A DNA stretch of 64,000 nucleotides from Aquipuribacter hungaricus (GCF_042663885.1 NZ_JBHSXV010000001.1); one strand, 5' to 3'. Shown: positions 9,170-18,365, numbered from the stretch's first letter. Numbers and translations are program-made. The notes: generated from the sequence alone by a model not told the origin.

Positions 9170-11026
9170 TCAGACCAGGGGCGCGTGCGTCCCCAGGTGC
9201 GCCACCAGCTCGCCCGGGCGCAGGGGCCTGGCGAACAGCCACCCCTGCGCGCGGTCGACGCCGAGCAGACGGAGCCGGTCGGCCTGCTCGGGCGTCTCCA
9301 CGCCCTCGGCGACCACGTCCATGCCCAGGCTCCGGGCCAGGTCGAGCACCGCGGAGACCAGGCCCGTGCGGGGGGTCGGGCCGTCGAGCTCGCCGACGAA
9401 CGAGCGGTCGATCTTGAGGATGTCCATCGGCAGGCGCTGGAGGTAGGACAGCGAGCTCTAGCCGGTGCCGAAGTCGTCCAGCGACACCCGCGTCCCCGCC
9501 CGGCGCAGCCGCGACAGGACCGAGCCGGAGAACACGGACCCGTCCAGGAGCACCGACTCGGTGATCTCCACGGTGAGGGCGCCGTGCGGCAGGCCGTGCT
9601 CCTCCAGCAGCCGGTCCAGGTCCTCGGGGAAGGTGCTGCACAGCTGCCGGACGGACACGTTGACCGCCACGGTGAAGGACTCGTCGACGGTGCCGTCGGC
9701 CCGCCACCGGGCGATGTCCGCGGCGGCCTGCTCGAGCACGTAGCGCCCGATGGGGACCACGAGGCCGTTGTCCTCCGCGACCGGGACGAACTCCGACGGC
9801 GGGACGGGCCCGAGCGTCGGGCTGTGCCAGCGCAGCAGCGCCTCCGCCCCCACCGTGCGGTCGCCTGCCAGGTCGACGACGGGTTGGTAGACCAGCGACA
9901 TCTCCCCGCGCGCGACGGCGCCGTGCAGCTCGTGGTCCAGCCGCGTCCGGCGCTCGACCTCCACGCGCAGGACCGCGTCGAACCGGCGCACCGAGCCTCG
10001 CTGGGTGTCCTTGGCGCGGTAGAGCGCCACGTCGGCGTCGCGCAGCAGCTGCTCGGCGGTGCTGCCCGGCCCGGTGGCCGAGGCCACGCCCACGCTGGCG
10101 GAGACCGGGACCAGGGCGCCGGACAGCACGACCGGCTCGGCCCAGGCCGCGGGGAGGCGCGCGAGCACGACGTCGAGGTCGAGGTCGCCCGTAGGGTCGG
10201 CGACGACGACCGCGAACTCGTCCCCGCCCATGCGCGCGACCGTGGCGCCGGCCCCCAGCGCCAGCCGGAGCCGCCCCGCGACGGCGGTGATGAGCTCGTC
10301 CCCGGAGTGGTGGCCGTAGGTGTCGTTGACGAGCTTGAAGTGGTCGAGGTCGACGAGCAGCACGTGGACGGCGCCGCCGGTCCTGTCGCGGGCGGCGAGC
10401 GCCTCGCAGGTGCGCACGTCGAACAGCTCGCGGTTGGGCAGCCCGGACAGCGAGTCGTGCCAGGCGGCGTGCTGCAGCTCGCGCCGGCTGCGGCGGACCC
10501 AGGAGGCGACGTGGCCGACGAGCAGGCCGACGGCAGCGAGGCTGCCCATGGTGAGCAGGAACAGCCGCAGCAGCACCGGGGTGGGCTCCGCGGACAGGGA
10601 CAGCACGGTCGCGAAGCACGCGGCGCTCCACACCCCGTGGCGGAGGGCGTCCCTGGGCGCGAAGTAGAACGCGGCGAACGGCGTCGCCCACAGGTAGAAG
10701 AGCCGGATGTCGTTGTCGGGCGCGCCGCCGGCGGCGAAGCCGACCGAGATGACGACCTGGATGGCACCGATGACGGCGTGGAAGGCCCCGAGCGGGGCAC
10801 GGTCGGCGACCCCGGCGGCCAGCGCGGCGCCCATGACGGCCGCTATCGCGGCCATGGTCGCGACCACGGCCTCGTCCGCACCGGGGCCGTGCGGCAGTGC
10901 CGTCCACAGCAGGGCGAGGGCCGCGCCCGCGAGGTAGAGCACGCCGAGCGCCCGGCCCATGCCGCGCCGGCTCACCGGCACGGCGTCGCCGGCGGGCGGG
11001 TCGGGTCGACGAGCTGCGGACCTCAC
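9170..11026 (-). pseudogene. GGDEF-EAL cyclic-di-GMP protein interrupted by an amber codon
   Basis: A membrane-anchored protein meant to make or degrade cyclic-di-GMP. From GTG 11026 (GGGGGG just upstream) it reads six or so N-terminal helices (about 27-175), then a GGDEF domain with intact GGDEF at 267-271 and VDLDHFK, and then an EAL domain with EAL at 395-397, NVSVRQL and EITES. Directly after DDFGTG, codon 523 is TAG (9458-9460), where the family has Tyr (DDFGTGYSSL). Reading resumes perfectly in frame (SSLSYLQRLPMDILKIDRSFVG, EGVET) to 9170. TAC to TAG is one base. If real, the diguanylate cyclase half may be made, but the EAL half loses its catalytic Lys and Glu. An ATG at 9427 could restart only a fragment. 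Confidence 0.8.
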
Positions 11027-11168
11027 GCCACCCCCCAGACGACGGCACGGGCGTCCGCCGCGTGCCGCACCGTGCATCGGCACGGGGCCGGGGGAACCTG
11101 AGGCCCCCACCCCGTCCGGTCCCCTCTCCACGCGGGCCGTACGTCCCGGCAGCCGGGGCCTCGCCCCC

Positions 11169-12077
11169 TCAGGCCGTCGGCGACCCCCCGACGGCGGGGG
11201 CGTGGACGTCGAGCCGGTACCCCGGCCCCGACCGCACGAGCTCGACGTCGAAGAGCTCGGCCGCGGCCTCGGCGAGCGCGTGCGGCGAGCGCGGGACCCG
11301 CGGCGCGCGCACGAGCAGGTGCCGGGCGAGCACCCCCCGGGTGTGCTTGGCGTGGTGGCTGACGACCTGGCCGTCGCTGAGCACCCGCACCGCCACGAGC
11401 GTCTCGGCGTGCTCGCGCGCCGGGCGCCACGCGGCGGCGTACGGCGCGGAGCGGCAGTCGACCACGACGCCGTGACCGCCGTGACCGCCGTGACCGCCCT
11501 GACCGCCCCCACCGCCCGGGCCGCCCGGGCCGCCCAGGCCGCCGCCGGCCGCGCCGCCCAGGCCGTCGCCGCCCTGGCCCTCGCCGCCATGACCGTCGCC
11601 GCCCTGGCCCCCGCCCCCGAGCGCGGCGGCCAGGGGCCCGCGCCAGTGCGCCGCGAGCGGCCCGATGCCGGGCAGCGTGGTCCCCATCGCCAGCCGGTAG
11701 GCGGGCACCCGGTCCCCCGGCGACAGCGCCCCCCACAGCGCCGACACGACGACGACGTGGGCACGGGCGCGCCGCCGGGCGGTCGCGTCCAGGTCGGCCA
11801 GGCCCAGGGCGGCGAACAGCACGCCGGAGTAGACCCGCGACATGTCCGTGGCGGGGGCGGTGCGCAGCCGGGTGTTGCGGGCCACCTCGGCGGCCAGGGA
11901 CGGACCCACGCCGAGCACGCGCATCGCGTCCGGGCCGGCGGACACCGCCGCGAGCGCGTCCAGGACCTGCTCCCGGGCGGCGGTGAGCCCCGGGCGCGAG
12001 AGGCCGTGGAGGTCCAGCGGCCGGGCCCCGCGGGGCGCGGGCGTCTTGCCCTCGGAGGGCGGCAGGAGCAGCAGCAC
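11169..12077 (-). CDS. yaaA: Peroxide stress protein YaaA (UPF0246/DUF328) with glycine-rich insert
   Basis: A 302-residue member of the YaaA family, DNA-binding proteins that lower intracellular iron and limit oxidative damage in E. coli. Family landmarks are the N-terminal LLPPSEGKT, SRVYSGVLFAAL, VVSALWGALSPGDRVPAYRL, VDCRSAPYAAAW and the VSHHAKHTRGVLAR stretch near the end. Residues 154-203 are an almost pure Gly/Gln/His/Asp segment that sits in the loop between HWRGPLAAAL and VVVDCRS and is absent from ordinary homologues. The start is GTG 12077, preceded by TAGCCT at 12090-12085 with 7 bases between and no Shine-Dalgarno, suggesting a leaderless mRNA. Confidence 0.85.
   Translation of the reverse strand: MLLLLPPSEGKTPAPRGARPLDLHGLSRPGLTAAREQVLDALAAVSAGPDAMRVLGVGPSLAAEVARNTRLRTAPATDMSRVYSGVLFAALGLADLDATARRRARAHVVVVSALWGALSPGDRVPAYRLAMGTTLPGIGPLAAHWRGPLAAALGGGGQGGDGHGGEGQGGDGLGGAAGGGLGGPGGPGGGGGQGGHGGHGGHGVVVDCRSAPYAAAWRPAREHAETLVAVRVLSDGQVVSHHAKHTRGVLARHLLVRAPRVPRSPHALAEAAAELFDVELVRSGPGYRLDVHAPAVGGSPTA
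11469..11618 (-). repeat. Low-complexity glycine-rich coding repeat inside yaaA
   Basis: About 150 bp made of imperfect GGx triplet-codon units (GGH, GGP, GGQ, GGD), including three consecutive GGHGGH-type units. The reading frame is preserved across it, so it behaves as an in-frame microsatellite-like expansion. Confidence 0.7.
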
Positions 12078-12102
12078 GGCGCGAAGGCTAGCCACGGGAC
12101 GC

Positions 12103-12138
12103 CGCAGGCCCCGGTCGCGGGTGCGACCGGGGCCTGCG
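12103..12138 (-). terminator. Terminator hairpin after the nuclease gene
   Basis: A perfect 16-bp stem (12103-12118 with 12123-12138) and a 4-base loop, 50 bases downstream of the nuclease stop and before the yaaA promoter. Strong GC hairpin without U-tract. Confidence 0.75.
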
Positions 12139-12187
12139 GGTTGCCGTGCTGGGTGGTGCTGGGGTGGTGCTGGGTGGTGCGGGTGGG

Positions 12188-15052
12188 TCAGGGCAGGAGC
12201 ACCCGGTCCACCGCGTGGCCGACCTGGACCTGGCCGACGTTGATGTCGGTCCCGCCCGGCACGAGCAGGGCGTCGCGCCCGCCCGCCCGCTGGTCGACGA
12301 CCGCCACGGTGCCGTCGGCGCGCACGTCGACCGTGAGCGTGGTCCCGGCGGCCGTGGTGAGCTGCTGGCCGTCGAGAGCGAGCACGTCGGCGGCCTCGAG
12401 CGTCTGCCCGGGCACGACGTGGCCGAGCAGGACCTGCTCGACTCCGTCGACGCCCAGCCGGTCGAGGTACCGGTTGTAGGCCACGCGCTCCTGGGGCACG
12501 CGGCCCCGGAAGATCTCGCCGCCGGTCGCCATGAACGCGGCGTCGGTCGGCAGGAACGCGGTGAGCGCGACCGTCGGGTCGGCCAGGACGGCCACCGGGG
12601 ACGCCGGGTCCTCGGCGAGGACCGCCGCCACGAGCGCGGCGAGCACGTCGAAGTCGCTGTCGTCGCGGTCGAACGGCCCGGCGACCTCGCCCAGGACGTC
12701 GGCGAGGGAGACGTCGGTGCCCAGGGGCGCGACGGTGTCCAGGCCGACGACCGAGGGGTTGTGGTCGCTGGCGCGGTACGCGTCCGGGGACTGCAGCTCC
12801 TCCACGCCCGAGCTGTACTGGTAGGCGAACGGCTCGGCCGCGTTGACCTCCCAGATGTCCGCGCCCGTGAGCTTCTGCGCGGCGGCCGCGCTCAGCAGGA
12901 CGTGGTCGAGGTTGCCGTTGCGCTGGTCGAAGGAGTACGTCGTGTCGGTCAGGGGCTCGAGCACGTCGACGTAGCCGGCGGCGACGAGGACGTCGACCGG
13001 GTCCTCGCGGGAGTAGGCGTTGAAGTCGCCGATGAGGAGCACGTCGGGGTCGACCTGCTCGAGCTGGCCGGCGAAGGTCGCGAGGGCCTGGGCCTGCCGC
13101 ACCCGGTCGCCGTTGAACGAGCCCTGCCCGCCGACGCCGGCGTCGGCGTTGTCGCCCGTGCCGGTGCCGCCCTTGGACTTGAGGTGGTTGCCCACGACGG
13201 TGAAGAGGTCGCCGTCCGGGGCCGCGAAGGTCTGCGCGACGGGCTCGCGCGCGTTGCTCCACACCTGCGGGTCGACGGTGCCGCCGGTGAGGGACTCCCC
13301 GACCGGGGTGACGACGTCCGAGCGGTAGACGATGGCGTTCTGGATGACGTCCGGGGACTCCCGCACGTAGTCCGGGGTGCGGACGTAGTCCCACGTGCCC
13401 GTGGTGTCCGCGGCGTCGACCGCGGCGGTGAGCCGGGCCAGCGCGACGTCCGCGTCCTTGCCGAACGGCACGCCGTACTCGATCTCCTGCAGGGCGACGA
13501 CGTCGGCACCGAGGCCGACGATGCCGGCGACGATCTTGGCCTCCTGCAGCGCGAGGGCCTCGGCGGTCTCGGCGCCGCGGGCGTCGCTGTCCTCGCTCAC
13601 CAGGGTGACGAAGTAGTTGAGGACGTTGTAGGCGCCGACCTGCACGTCGCCGCCGACGTCCTCGGCGGTCGGCGTGCGCGGGTTGCCCTCGCCGAGGACC
13701 AGCTGGTCGGGCGCGCCCGTGACGGGCTGGAGGCGCCACTGGTTGAAGGAGTACGAGAGGACGTGGCTGCCGAGCTCGACGACGGGGTCGCCGATCCGGA
13801 CGCTGTCGGTGGGCGTGAGGTACGGCACCGGGCGCACGCCGCTGCGGCTGCTGCCGTCGTCGACGGTGATCTCGCGGGTGCGGTTGTCGGCCTCGACGGC
13901 CGCGGCGGCCGGGCCGGGCTCGGCCACGTCGGTCGGCGTGGGCAGGACGCCGCCGGTGGACAGCCGGACCTCGCCGAAGCTCTCCAGGCCGAAGGTCCCG
14001 GTGACGACGAGCGGGGCGGTGACGTCGACGAGCATGCTCTCGAGCGGCTCGCGCTGCTCGGGCGTGGAGGGCAGGGGCAGGACCGTCGGGGCGGGCACGG
14101 TGGCGCCGCTGCTGCACACGTCGACCGTGGCGGGCCCGCCGCGGTCGGCGCGCAGGTTGCCGACCTGGGTGAGCGTGAACTCCTCGTTGGCGGGTCCGCG
14201 GACGGTGACGACGTCGCCGACGGACACCTGCGCCCCGGCCAGTGCCACGAAGATCCCGTCGGAGGTGGCCGGGTCGCTGTCGCCGCCGTCCTGCACGGTG
14301 AAGCCGGACAGCCCCGGGGTGTCGGAGGTGACCACGCCGCGCACGGTGACGGTCTGGCCGGCCAGGGGCGTCGCTGCACCGCTGCCCTGGACCGCGCCGA
14401 CCGCCGTCGTGGCGGTGAGCGCGCACAGGTCGGGCTCCGGCTCAGGGTCGGTGCCCGGGCCGGTGCTGCCGTTGACGGTGCCGAAGCTCGCGGTGGTCGC
14501 CACGGTCCAGACGCCGCCGACCTTCTGCAGCGACGAGCCGGCGGGCGAGCTGTTCGTCTGCGCCACCCCGGTGTCCACGCTGGTGCGCCCGGCGGCCGGT
14601 CCGTCGGCTGCCGTGGTGACGCCCTCCCAGGACACGAAGTCGACGACGGTCCCGGCCGGGTCGACGAGCGCGACGCCGTCGGCGGTGCCGTTCTGCAGCC
14701 CGTCGGCGGGGTACGTCTCGACCCGGACGCCGTCGCCGCTCGCGTCCCCGGCGGGGACGACCCCGCCCAGCGGCTGGGCCGGCGCGGGGCTGCGGTAGAC
14801 GACGGCCGCGGCGGGGGCCGTGCCGTTGTAGCGGACCAGCGTCCAGCCGGTGAGGTCGGTGCCGGCAGCGGCCTGGACCTCGACGGCCTCACCGGTGTCG
14901 GTGCCGGCGTTGTCGTAGTGGATCTCGCTGATGAAGGGGGTGGTGCTGGGTGCCGCGACGGCGGGGGCCACGGTGAGCCCGGCCACCGCCAGGCCGAGCG
15001 TCGCGGTGCACCCGATCAGGGCGCGCGCACGGACGGTAGACGTACCTGTCAC
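12188..15052 (-). CDS. Secreted endonuclease/exonuclease/phosphatase-family nuclease with C-terminal FAS1 domain (ExeM/NucH-like)
   Basis: A 954-residue extracellular protein. A Sec signal peptide covers about 1-34 (hydrophobic core LGLAVAGLTVAPAVAAP). Residues 38-165 resemble a lamin-tail-like beta domain (FISEIHYDNAG, TGWTLVRYNG). An OB-fold-like segment runs at about 232-320. The EEP nuclease domain is at about 470-770, with AYNVLNYF, ALQEIEYG, GNHLKSKGG, GDFNAY, GNLDHVLL and catalytic SDHNP. Residues 780-954 fit a fasciclin (FAS1) domain (LTAFLPTDAAF, LLGHVVPGQTL, VDRVLLP), an adhesion module. Likely role: degrading extracellular DNA while attached to surface or matrix. GTG 15052 is chosen for the GAGAGGA site upstream and the signal peptide. 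Confidence 0.87.
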   Translation of the reverse strand: MTGTSTVRARALIGCTATLGLAVAGLTVAPAVAAPSTTPFISEIHYDNAGTDTGEAVEVQAAAGTDLTGWTLVRYNGTAPAAAVVYRSPAPAQPLGGVVPAGDASGDGVRVETYPADGLQNGTADGVALVDPAGTVVDFVSWEGVTTAADGPAAGRTSVDTGVAQTNSSPAGSSLQKVGGVWTVATTASFGTVNGSTGPGTDPEPEPDLCALTATTAVGAVQGSGAATPLAGQTVTVRGVVTSDTPGLSGFTVQDGGDSDPATSDGIFVALAGAQVSVGDVVTVRGPANEEFTLTQVGNLRADRGGPATVDVCSSGATVPAPTVLPLPSTPEQREPLESMLVDVTAPLVVTGTFGLESFGEVRLSTGGVLPTPTDVAEPGPAAAAVEADNRTREITVDDGSSRSGVRPVPYLTPTDSVRIGDPVVELGSHVLSYSFNQWRLQPVTGAPDQLVLGEGNPRTPTAEDVGGDVQVGAYNVLNYFVTLVSEDSDARGAETAEALALQEAKIVAGIVGLGADVVALQEIEYGVPFGKDADVALARLTAAVDAADTTGTWDYVRTPDYVRESPDVIQNAIVYRSDVVTPVGESLTGGTVDPQVWSNAREPVAQTFAAPDGDLFTVVGNHLKSKGGTGTGDNADAGVGGQGSFNGDRVRQAQALATFAGQLEQVDPDVLLIGDFNAYSREDPVDVLVAAGYVDVLEPLTDTTYSFDQRNGNLDHVLLSAAAAQKLTGADIWEVNAAEPFAYQYSSGVEELQSPDAYRASDHNPSVVGLDTVAPLGTDVSLADVLGEVAGPFDRDDSDFDVLAALVAAVLAEDPASPVAVLADPTVALTAFLPTDAAFMATGGEIFRGRVPQERVAYNRYLDRLGVDGVEQVLLGHVVPGQTLEAADVLALDGQQLTTAAGTTLTVDVRADGTVAVVDQRAGGRDALLVPGGTDINVGQVQVGHAVDRVLLP

Positions 15053-15158
15053 TGAGGGTCCTCTCGTGGGGGTCTGACCGGGTGACGGTAGGTGGGCCCC
15101 CGGACACTTGGGAAGGCCTGGGGGCCGGTCGTCGGGCAGCGTTCGCCCGACGGTCACC

Positions 15159-16226
15159 TCACGGTCGTCCGAGCACGTCCGCGAGGGAGAAGGTCACCGG
15201 CTGCTCGAGCTGGTCGTACGTGCACGAGGCGGGGTCGCGGTCCGGGCGCCAGCGGACGAACTGCGTGGTGTGGCGGAACCGGACGCCCTCCATGTAGTCG
15301 TAGCGGACCTCGACGACGCGCTCGGGGCGCAGCGGGACGAACGACAGGTCCTTGCCCGCGTTCCAGCGGCTCGTCTCGTTCTTGCGCGGCGTGCGCTCGC
15401 CGTCCTCCTGGGCCGACCAGCTCCAGGGGTGGTCCTCGACCGGGACCACGAGCGCCTGCAGCTCCTCGAACAGCTCGCGGCGGCGGGCCATGGTGAACGC
15501 CCCCACCACGCCGACGCTCTGCAGCTGTCCCCGCTCGTCGTGGATGCCGAGCAGCAGCGAGCCGACGGCGCCCTCGCCGGAGGCGTGCACCCGGTACCCC
15601 GCGACCACGCAGTCGGCGGTGCGGACGTGCTTGATCTTCGTCATCACGCGCTTGTCGGGCTGGTAGGCCAGGTCCAGCCGCTTGGCGACCAGACCGTCGA
15701 GCCCGGCGCCCTCGAACACCTCGAACCAGCGGCGGGCCTCGTCGAGGTCCTGCGTGGCGGGGGTGAGGTGGACGTCGGGGTGGCGCCCGGGCAGCACCTC
15801 CTCCAGCAGCCGTCGGCGCTCGAGCAGCGGCGTGGCCATGTGGTCGTCGTCGCCGAGCGCGAGCAGGTCGAAGGCGACGAAGGCGGCCGGCGTCTCCGTG
15901 CTCAGCCGCAGCACCCGGCTCGCGGCGGGGTGGACGCGCTGCTGCAGCGCCTCGAAGTCCAGGCGGGTCCCGTCGGCGGTGGCGACCACGATCTCGCCGT
16001 CCACCACCGCACGGTCGGGGAACGCCGCGAGGACCGCCTCGACCACCTCGGGGAAGTAGCGGGTGAGCGGCTTCTCGTTCCGGCTGCCGAGGACGACCTC
16101 GTCGCCGTCGCGGAACACGACGGCGCGGAAGCCGTCCCACTTGGGCTCGTAGTGCTGCCCGGGCGGGATCTCGGGCGCCGGCTTGGCGAGCATGGGCTTG
16201 ACCGGGGGCTGGACGGGCAGCTGCAC
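15159..16226 (-). CDS. ATP-dependent DNA ligase (LigC/LigD-ligase type)
   Basis: A 355-residue DNA ligase that seals nicks using ATP, probably in end joining or excision repair. Motif I is KWDGFR with the adenylated Lys29. Other motifs are SRNEKPLTR, VVDGEIV (motif III), FDLLALG, GLDGLVAKR (motif IV) and MTKIKHVRTADCVV (motif V). The C-terminal OB domain follows (LLLGIHDE, VGAFTMARRRE, VEVRYDYMEG). The N-terminal LPVQPPVKPMLAK fixes GTG 16226 as the start. CAGACT lies six bases upstream and there is no convincing Shine-Dalgarno, so a leaderless transcript is likely. Divergent from the LigD-type polymerase 130 bp away, making a small NHEJ-like pair; no Ku gene is in the window. Confidence 0.9.
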   Translation of the reverse strand: MQLPVQPPVKPMLAKPAPEIPPGQHYEPKWDGFRAVVFRDGDEVVLGSRNEKPLTRYFPEVVEAVLAAFPDRAVVDGEIVVATADGTRLDFEALQQRVHPAASRVLRLSTETPAAFVAFDLLALGDDDHMATPLLERRRLLEEVLPGRHPDVHLTPATQDLDEARRWFEVFEGAGLDGLVAKRLDLAYQPDKRVMTKIKHVRTADCVVAGYRVHASGEGAVGSLLLGIHDERGQLQSVGVVGAFTMARRRELFEELQALVVPVEDHPWSWSAQEDGERTPRKNETSRWNAGKDLSFVPLRPERVVEVRYDYMEGVRFRHTTQFVRWRPDRDPASCTYDQLEQPVTFSLADVLGRP

Positions 16227-16355
16227 GGGGGCAGTCTGCTCCCCCGCGGCGACGGGCGCGGGCCGGAGGGAGCTGCAGGCCCGCACGGGCCCGCCCCGTC
16301 GGGGTGCGGTACCGACCGATGGCGGGCCCGGGTCGCGGCGGGCCAGACTGCCGGC

Positions 16356-17402
16356 ATGGCCTCGCCCGCGGAGATCCTCGACGTCGACGGCACCCCGGTG
16401 CGCCTGACCAGCGGGGACCGGGTGGTCTTCCCGGCGCTCGGCGAGGCCGCCGGCACCAAGCGGCACCTCGCCGAGTACTACCGCGCCGTCGCCACCGACC
16501 CCAGCGGGGCCGTCCTCACCGCGCTGCGGGACCGCCCGACGCACCTGCAGCGCTTCCCGGACGGGGTGGACGGCGACGAGGTCTACCAGAAGCGGCTCCC
16601 GAAGGGCGCCCCGGACTGGGTGCAGACGTGCGGGGTGCGCTTCCCGTCCGGCCGCAGCGCCGAGGTCCTGCGGGTGACCAGCGCCGCCGACGTCGTCTGG
16701 GGCGCCCAGATGTCGACGGTGACGTTCCACCCCTGGCACACCCGCTGCGCGGACACCGACCACCCCGACGAGCTGCGGATCGACCTGGACCCGCAGCCGG
16801 GCACCGGCTTCGACGACGCGCGGGCTCTCGCCCTGGACGTCGTGCGGCCTGTCCTGGCCGAGCACGGCCTGGTCGGCTACCCCAAGACCAGCGGCGGGCG
16901 CGGGATCCACGTCTACGTCCGGGTGCAGCCCACGTGGGACTTCGTCGGCCTGCGCCGGGCGGCCATCGCGCTGGCGCGGGACTGCGAGCGGCGCGCCCCG
17001 GACCGGCTCACCACCGCGTGGTGGAAGGAGGAGCGCGGCGAGCGCGTCTTCGTCGACTTCAACCAGAACGCCCGCGACCGCACCATCGCCAGCGCCTACT
17101 CCGTGCGCCGGACCCCGCGGGCGACCGTGAGCACGCCGGTGACGTGGGACGAGCTGGTCGACGTCGACCCGGACGACTGCACCATGGCGACCGTGCCCGG
17201 CCTGCTGGCGCGCCGCGGCGACCCGATGGCCGGCCTGGACGACGTCGCCCACGACCTGCAGCCGCTGCTCGACCTCGCCGCGCGCGACGAGGCCGACGGG
17301 CTCGGCGACCTGCCGTACCCGCCGAGCTACCCCAAGATGCCGGGCGAGCCCAAGCGGGTGCAGCCCAGCAAGGACCGGGACCTCAAGCAGCAGCGGGGCT
17401 GA
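16356..17402 (+). CDS. LigD-type primase/polymerase (stand-alone PolDom)
   Basis: A 348-residue archaeo-eukaryotic-primase-type polymerase that in NHEJ fills gaps, preferably with ribonucleotides. The metal-binding pair is in LRIDLDPQPG (about 147-156). Other landmarks are KTSGGRGIHVYV, the FDFNQNARDRTIASAYSVR-like segment (VDFNQNARDRTIASAYS) and LDLDPQPG neighbours. It lacks the ligase and phosphoesterase domains of full LigD; the ligase is the separate divergent gene. ATG 16356 is the only sensible start. CAGACT at 16344-16349 with six bases of spacing suggests a leaderless mRNA sharing the intergenic region with the ligase promoter. Confidence 0.9.
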   Translation: MASPAEILDVDGTPVRLTSGDRVVFPALGEAAGTKRHLAEYYRAVATDPSGAVLTALRDRPTHLQRFPDGVDGDEVYQKRLPKGAPDWVQTCGVRFPSGRSAEVLRVTSAADVVWGAQMSTVTFHPWHTRCADTDHPDELRIDLDPQPGTGFDDARALALDVVRPVLAEHGLVGYPKTSGGRGIHVYVRVQPTWDFVGLRRAAIALARDCERRAPDRLTTAWWKEERGERVFVDFNQNARDRTIASAYSVRRTPRATVSTPVTWDELVDVDPDDCTMATVPGLLARRGDPMAGLDDVAHDLQPLLDLAARDEADGLGDLPYPPSYPKMPGEPKRVQPSKDRDLKQQRG

Positions 17403-17442
17403 CCGGGGCACGACCGGCACGCACGGCGGCGCGCGGGACGGC

Positions 17443-18180
17443 TCACCCCGGGGTGGGCCATGACCCGTCCGGCGCCGGCGTGCGGGGGGCCTGCCACGGC
17501 CCGGGCGCGTGCTGCGGGGGGGCGGTCGCGGCCGGGTACCCGTAGGGGTCCCGAGGCTGGTCCGCCTGTCCCGGAGGCCCCCAGGCACCCGAGGGCAGGG
17601 GCGCCTCGTAGACGCTCGGCACGTGCGGCTGCCGGACCGGGGCGGGCGCCCGCACGACGGCGACCACGGTGACCAGCACGGTCAGGACGAGCCCGGCGAG
17701 CGAGGCGAGGGCGACATAGCCCGAGGCGCGCGCGAGGGCGGCGTCCTCCGCCGCGACCGCGTCCTCGGTGCCCACGACCTCGTCCGTCGGGGCAGGGCCG
17801 CCGAGCGTGCCGTCGAGCACGCCGTCGACGTACGGGTCGTCGGCCGCGAAGGCGTACTCCGGGTCGGCCGAGTCGTACACGACCCCGACCTGGTCGCCCA
17901 CCTCGGGCAGCTCCCCCCACTCCCAGTCCACGTAGGTGACGACGACCTCGCCGTCCTCGGTGGTCCAGCGCACGTCGACGGTCGGCCAGTCCCAGTTGTC
18001 GTCCACGTCGAGCACCTCGGCGGTGGCCGGGGTGTCGAGCGTCTCCAGGTCCCAGCCCTCGAACAGCCCGGGCCCGTCGCCGCCGGGACCGGCGAAGGAC
18101 ATGACCATGGACACCAGCGCGACGAACGCGAGCACCCCGGCCACCACGGCCCCGGCTGCGGTACGGGCGGCGCGGCTCAT
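17443..18180 (-). CDS. DUF3592-like two-helix membrane protein
   Basis: A 245-residue protein of unknown function. Helix 1 is at about 8-29 and helix 2 at about 153-176. Between them lies an extracytoplasmic domain with WPTVDVRWTTEDG, GELPEVGDQVGVVYDSADPEYA, the arrangement of DUF3592 proteins. The last 65 residues are Pro/Ala/Gln-rich and disordered. The start ATG 18180 has a strong GGAGGAGGA site upstream. Convergent with the polymerase gene, divergent from alditol oxidase; no functional hint from context. Confidence 0.75.
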   Translation of the reverse strand: MSRAARTAAGAVVAGVLAFVALVSMVMSFAGPGGDGPGLFEGWDLETLDTPATAEVLDVDDNWDWPTVDVRWTTEDGEVVVTYVDWEWGELPEVGDQVGVVYDSADPEYAFAADDPYVDGVLDGTLGGPAPTDEVVGTEDAVAAEDAALARASGYVALASLAGLVLTVLVTVVAVVRAPAPVRQPHVPSVYEAPLPSGAWGPPGQADQPRDPYGYPAATAPPQHAPGPWQAPRTPAPDGSWPTPG

Positions 18181-18365
18181 CGGTCCTCCTCCGGCCCGTG
18201 ACCTGCGCCGGCCCTCCCGGCGGGCCGGTCGGGCACCGCTCCCACGGTAGGCAGCGGTGACCGGCGGCAGGGCCCGCTCCGTCCGGCGTCACCCTCCCGG
18301 CGCTGCCGGCCGGCCAGGGCGGACCGGGCGCCGGTGTCCCCGCCCGCGTGGGGGAGGATGCCCCC

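Noticed and set aside
9170..9427. Independent 85-codon EAL-domain gene
   Set aside because: It is the in-frame continuation of the interrupted GGDEF-EAL gene, has no ribosome site and would not fold alone.
18348..18365. Upstream ATG for alditol oxidase
   Set aside because: It would add six residues, but the GGGGAGGA ribosome site is placed for the ATG at 18366, and homologues start near that point.
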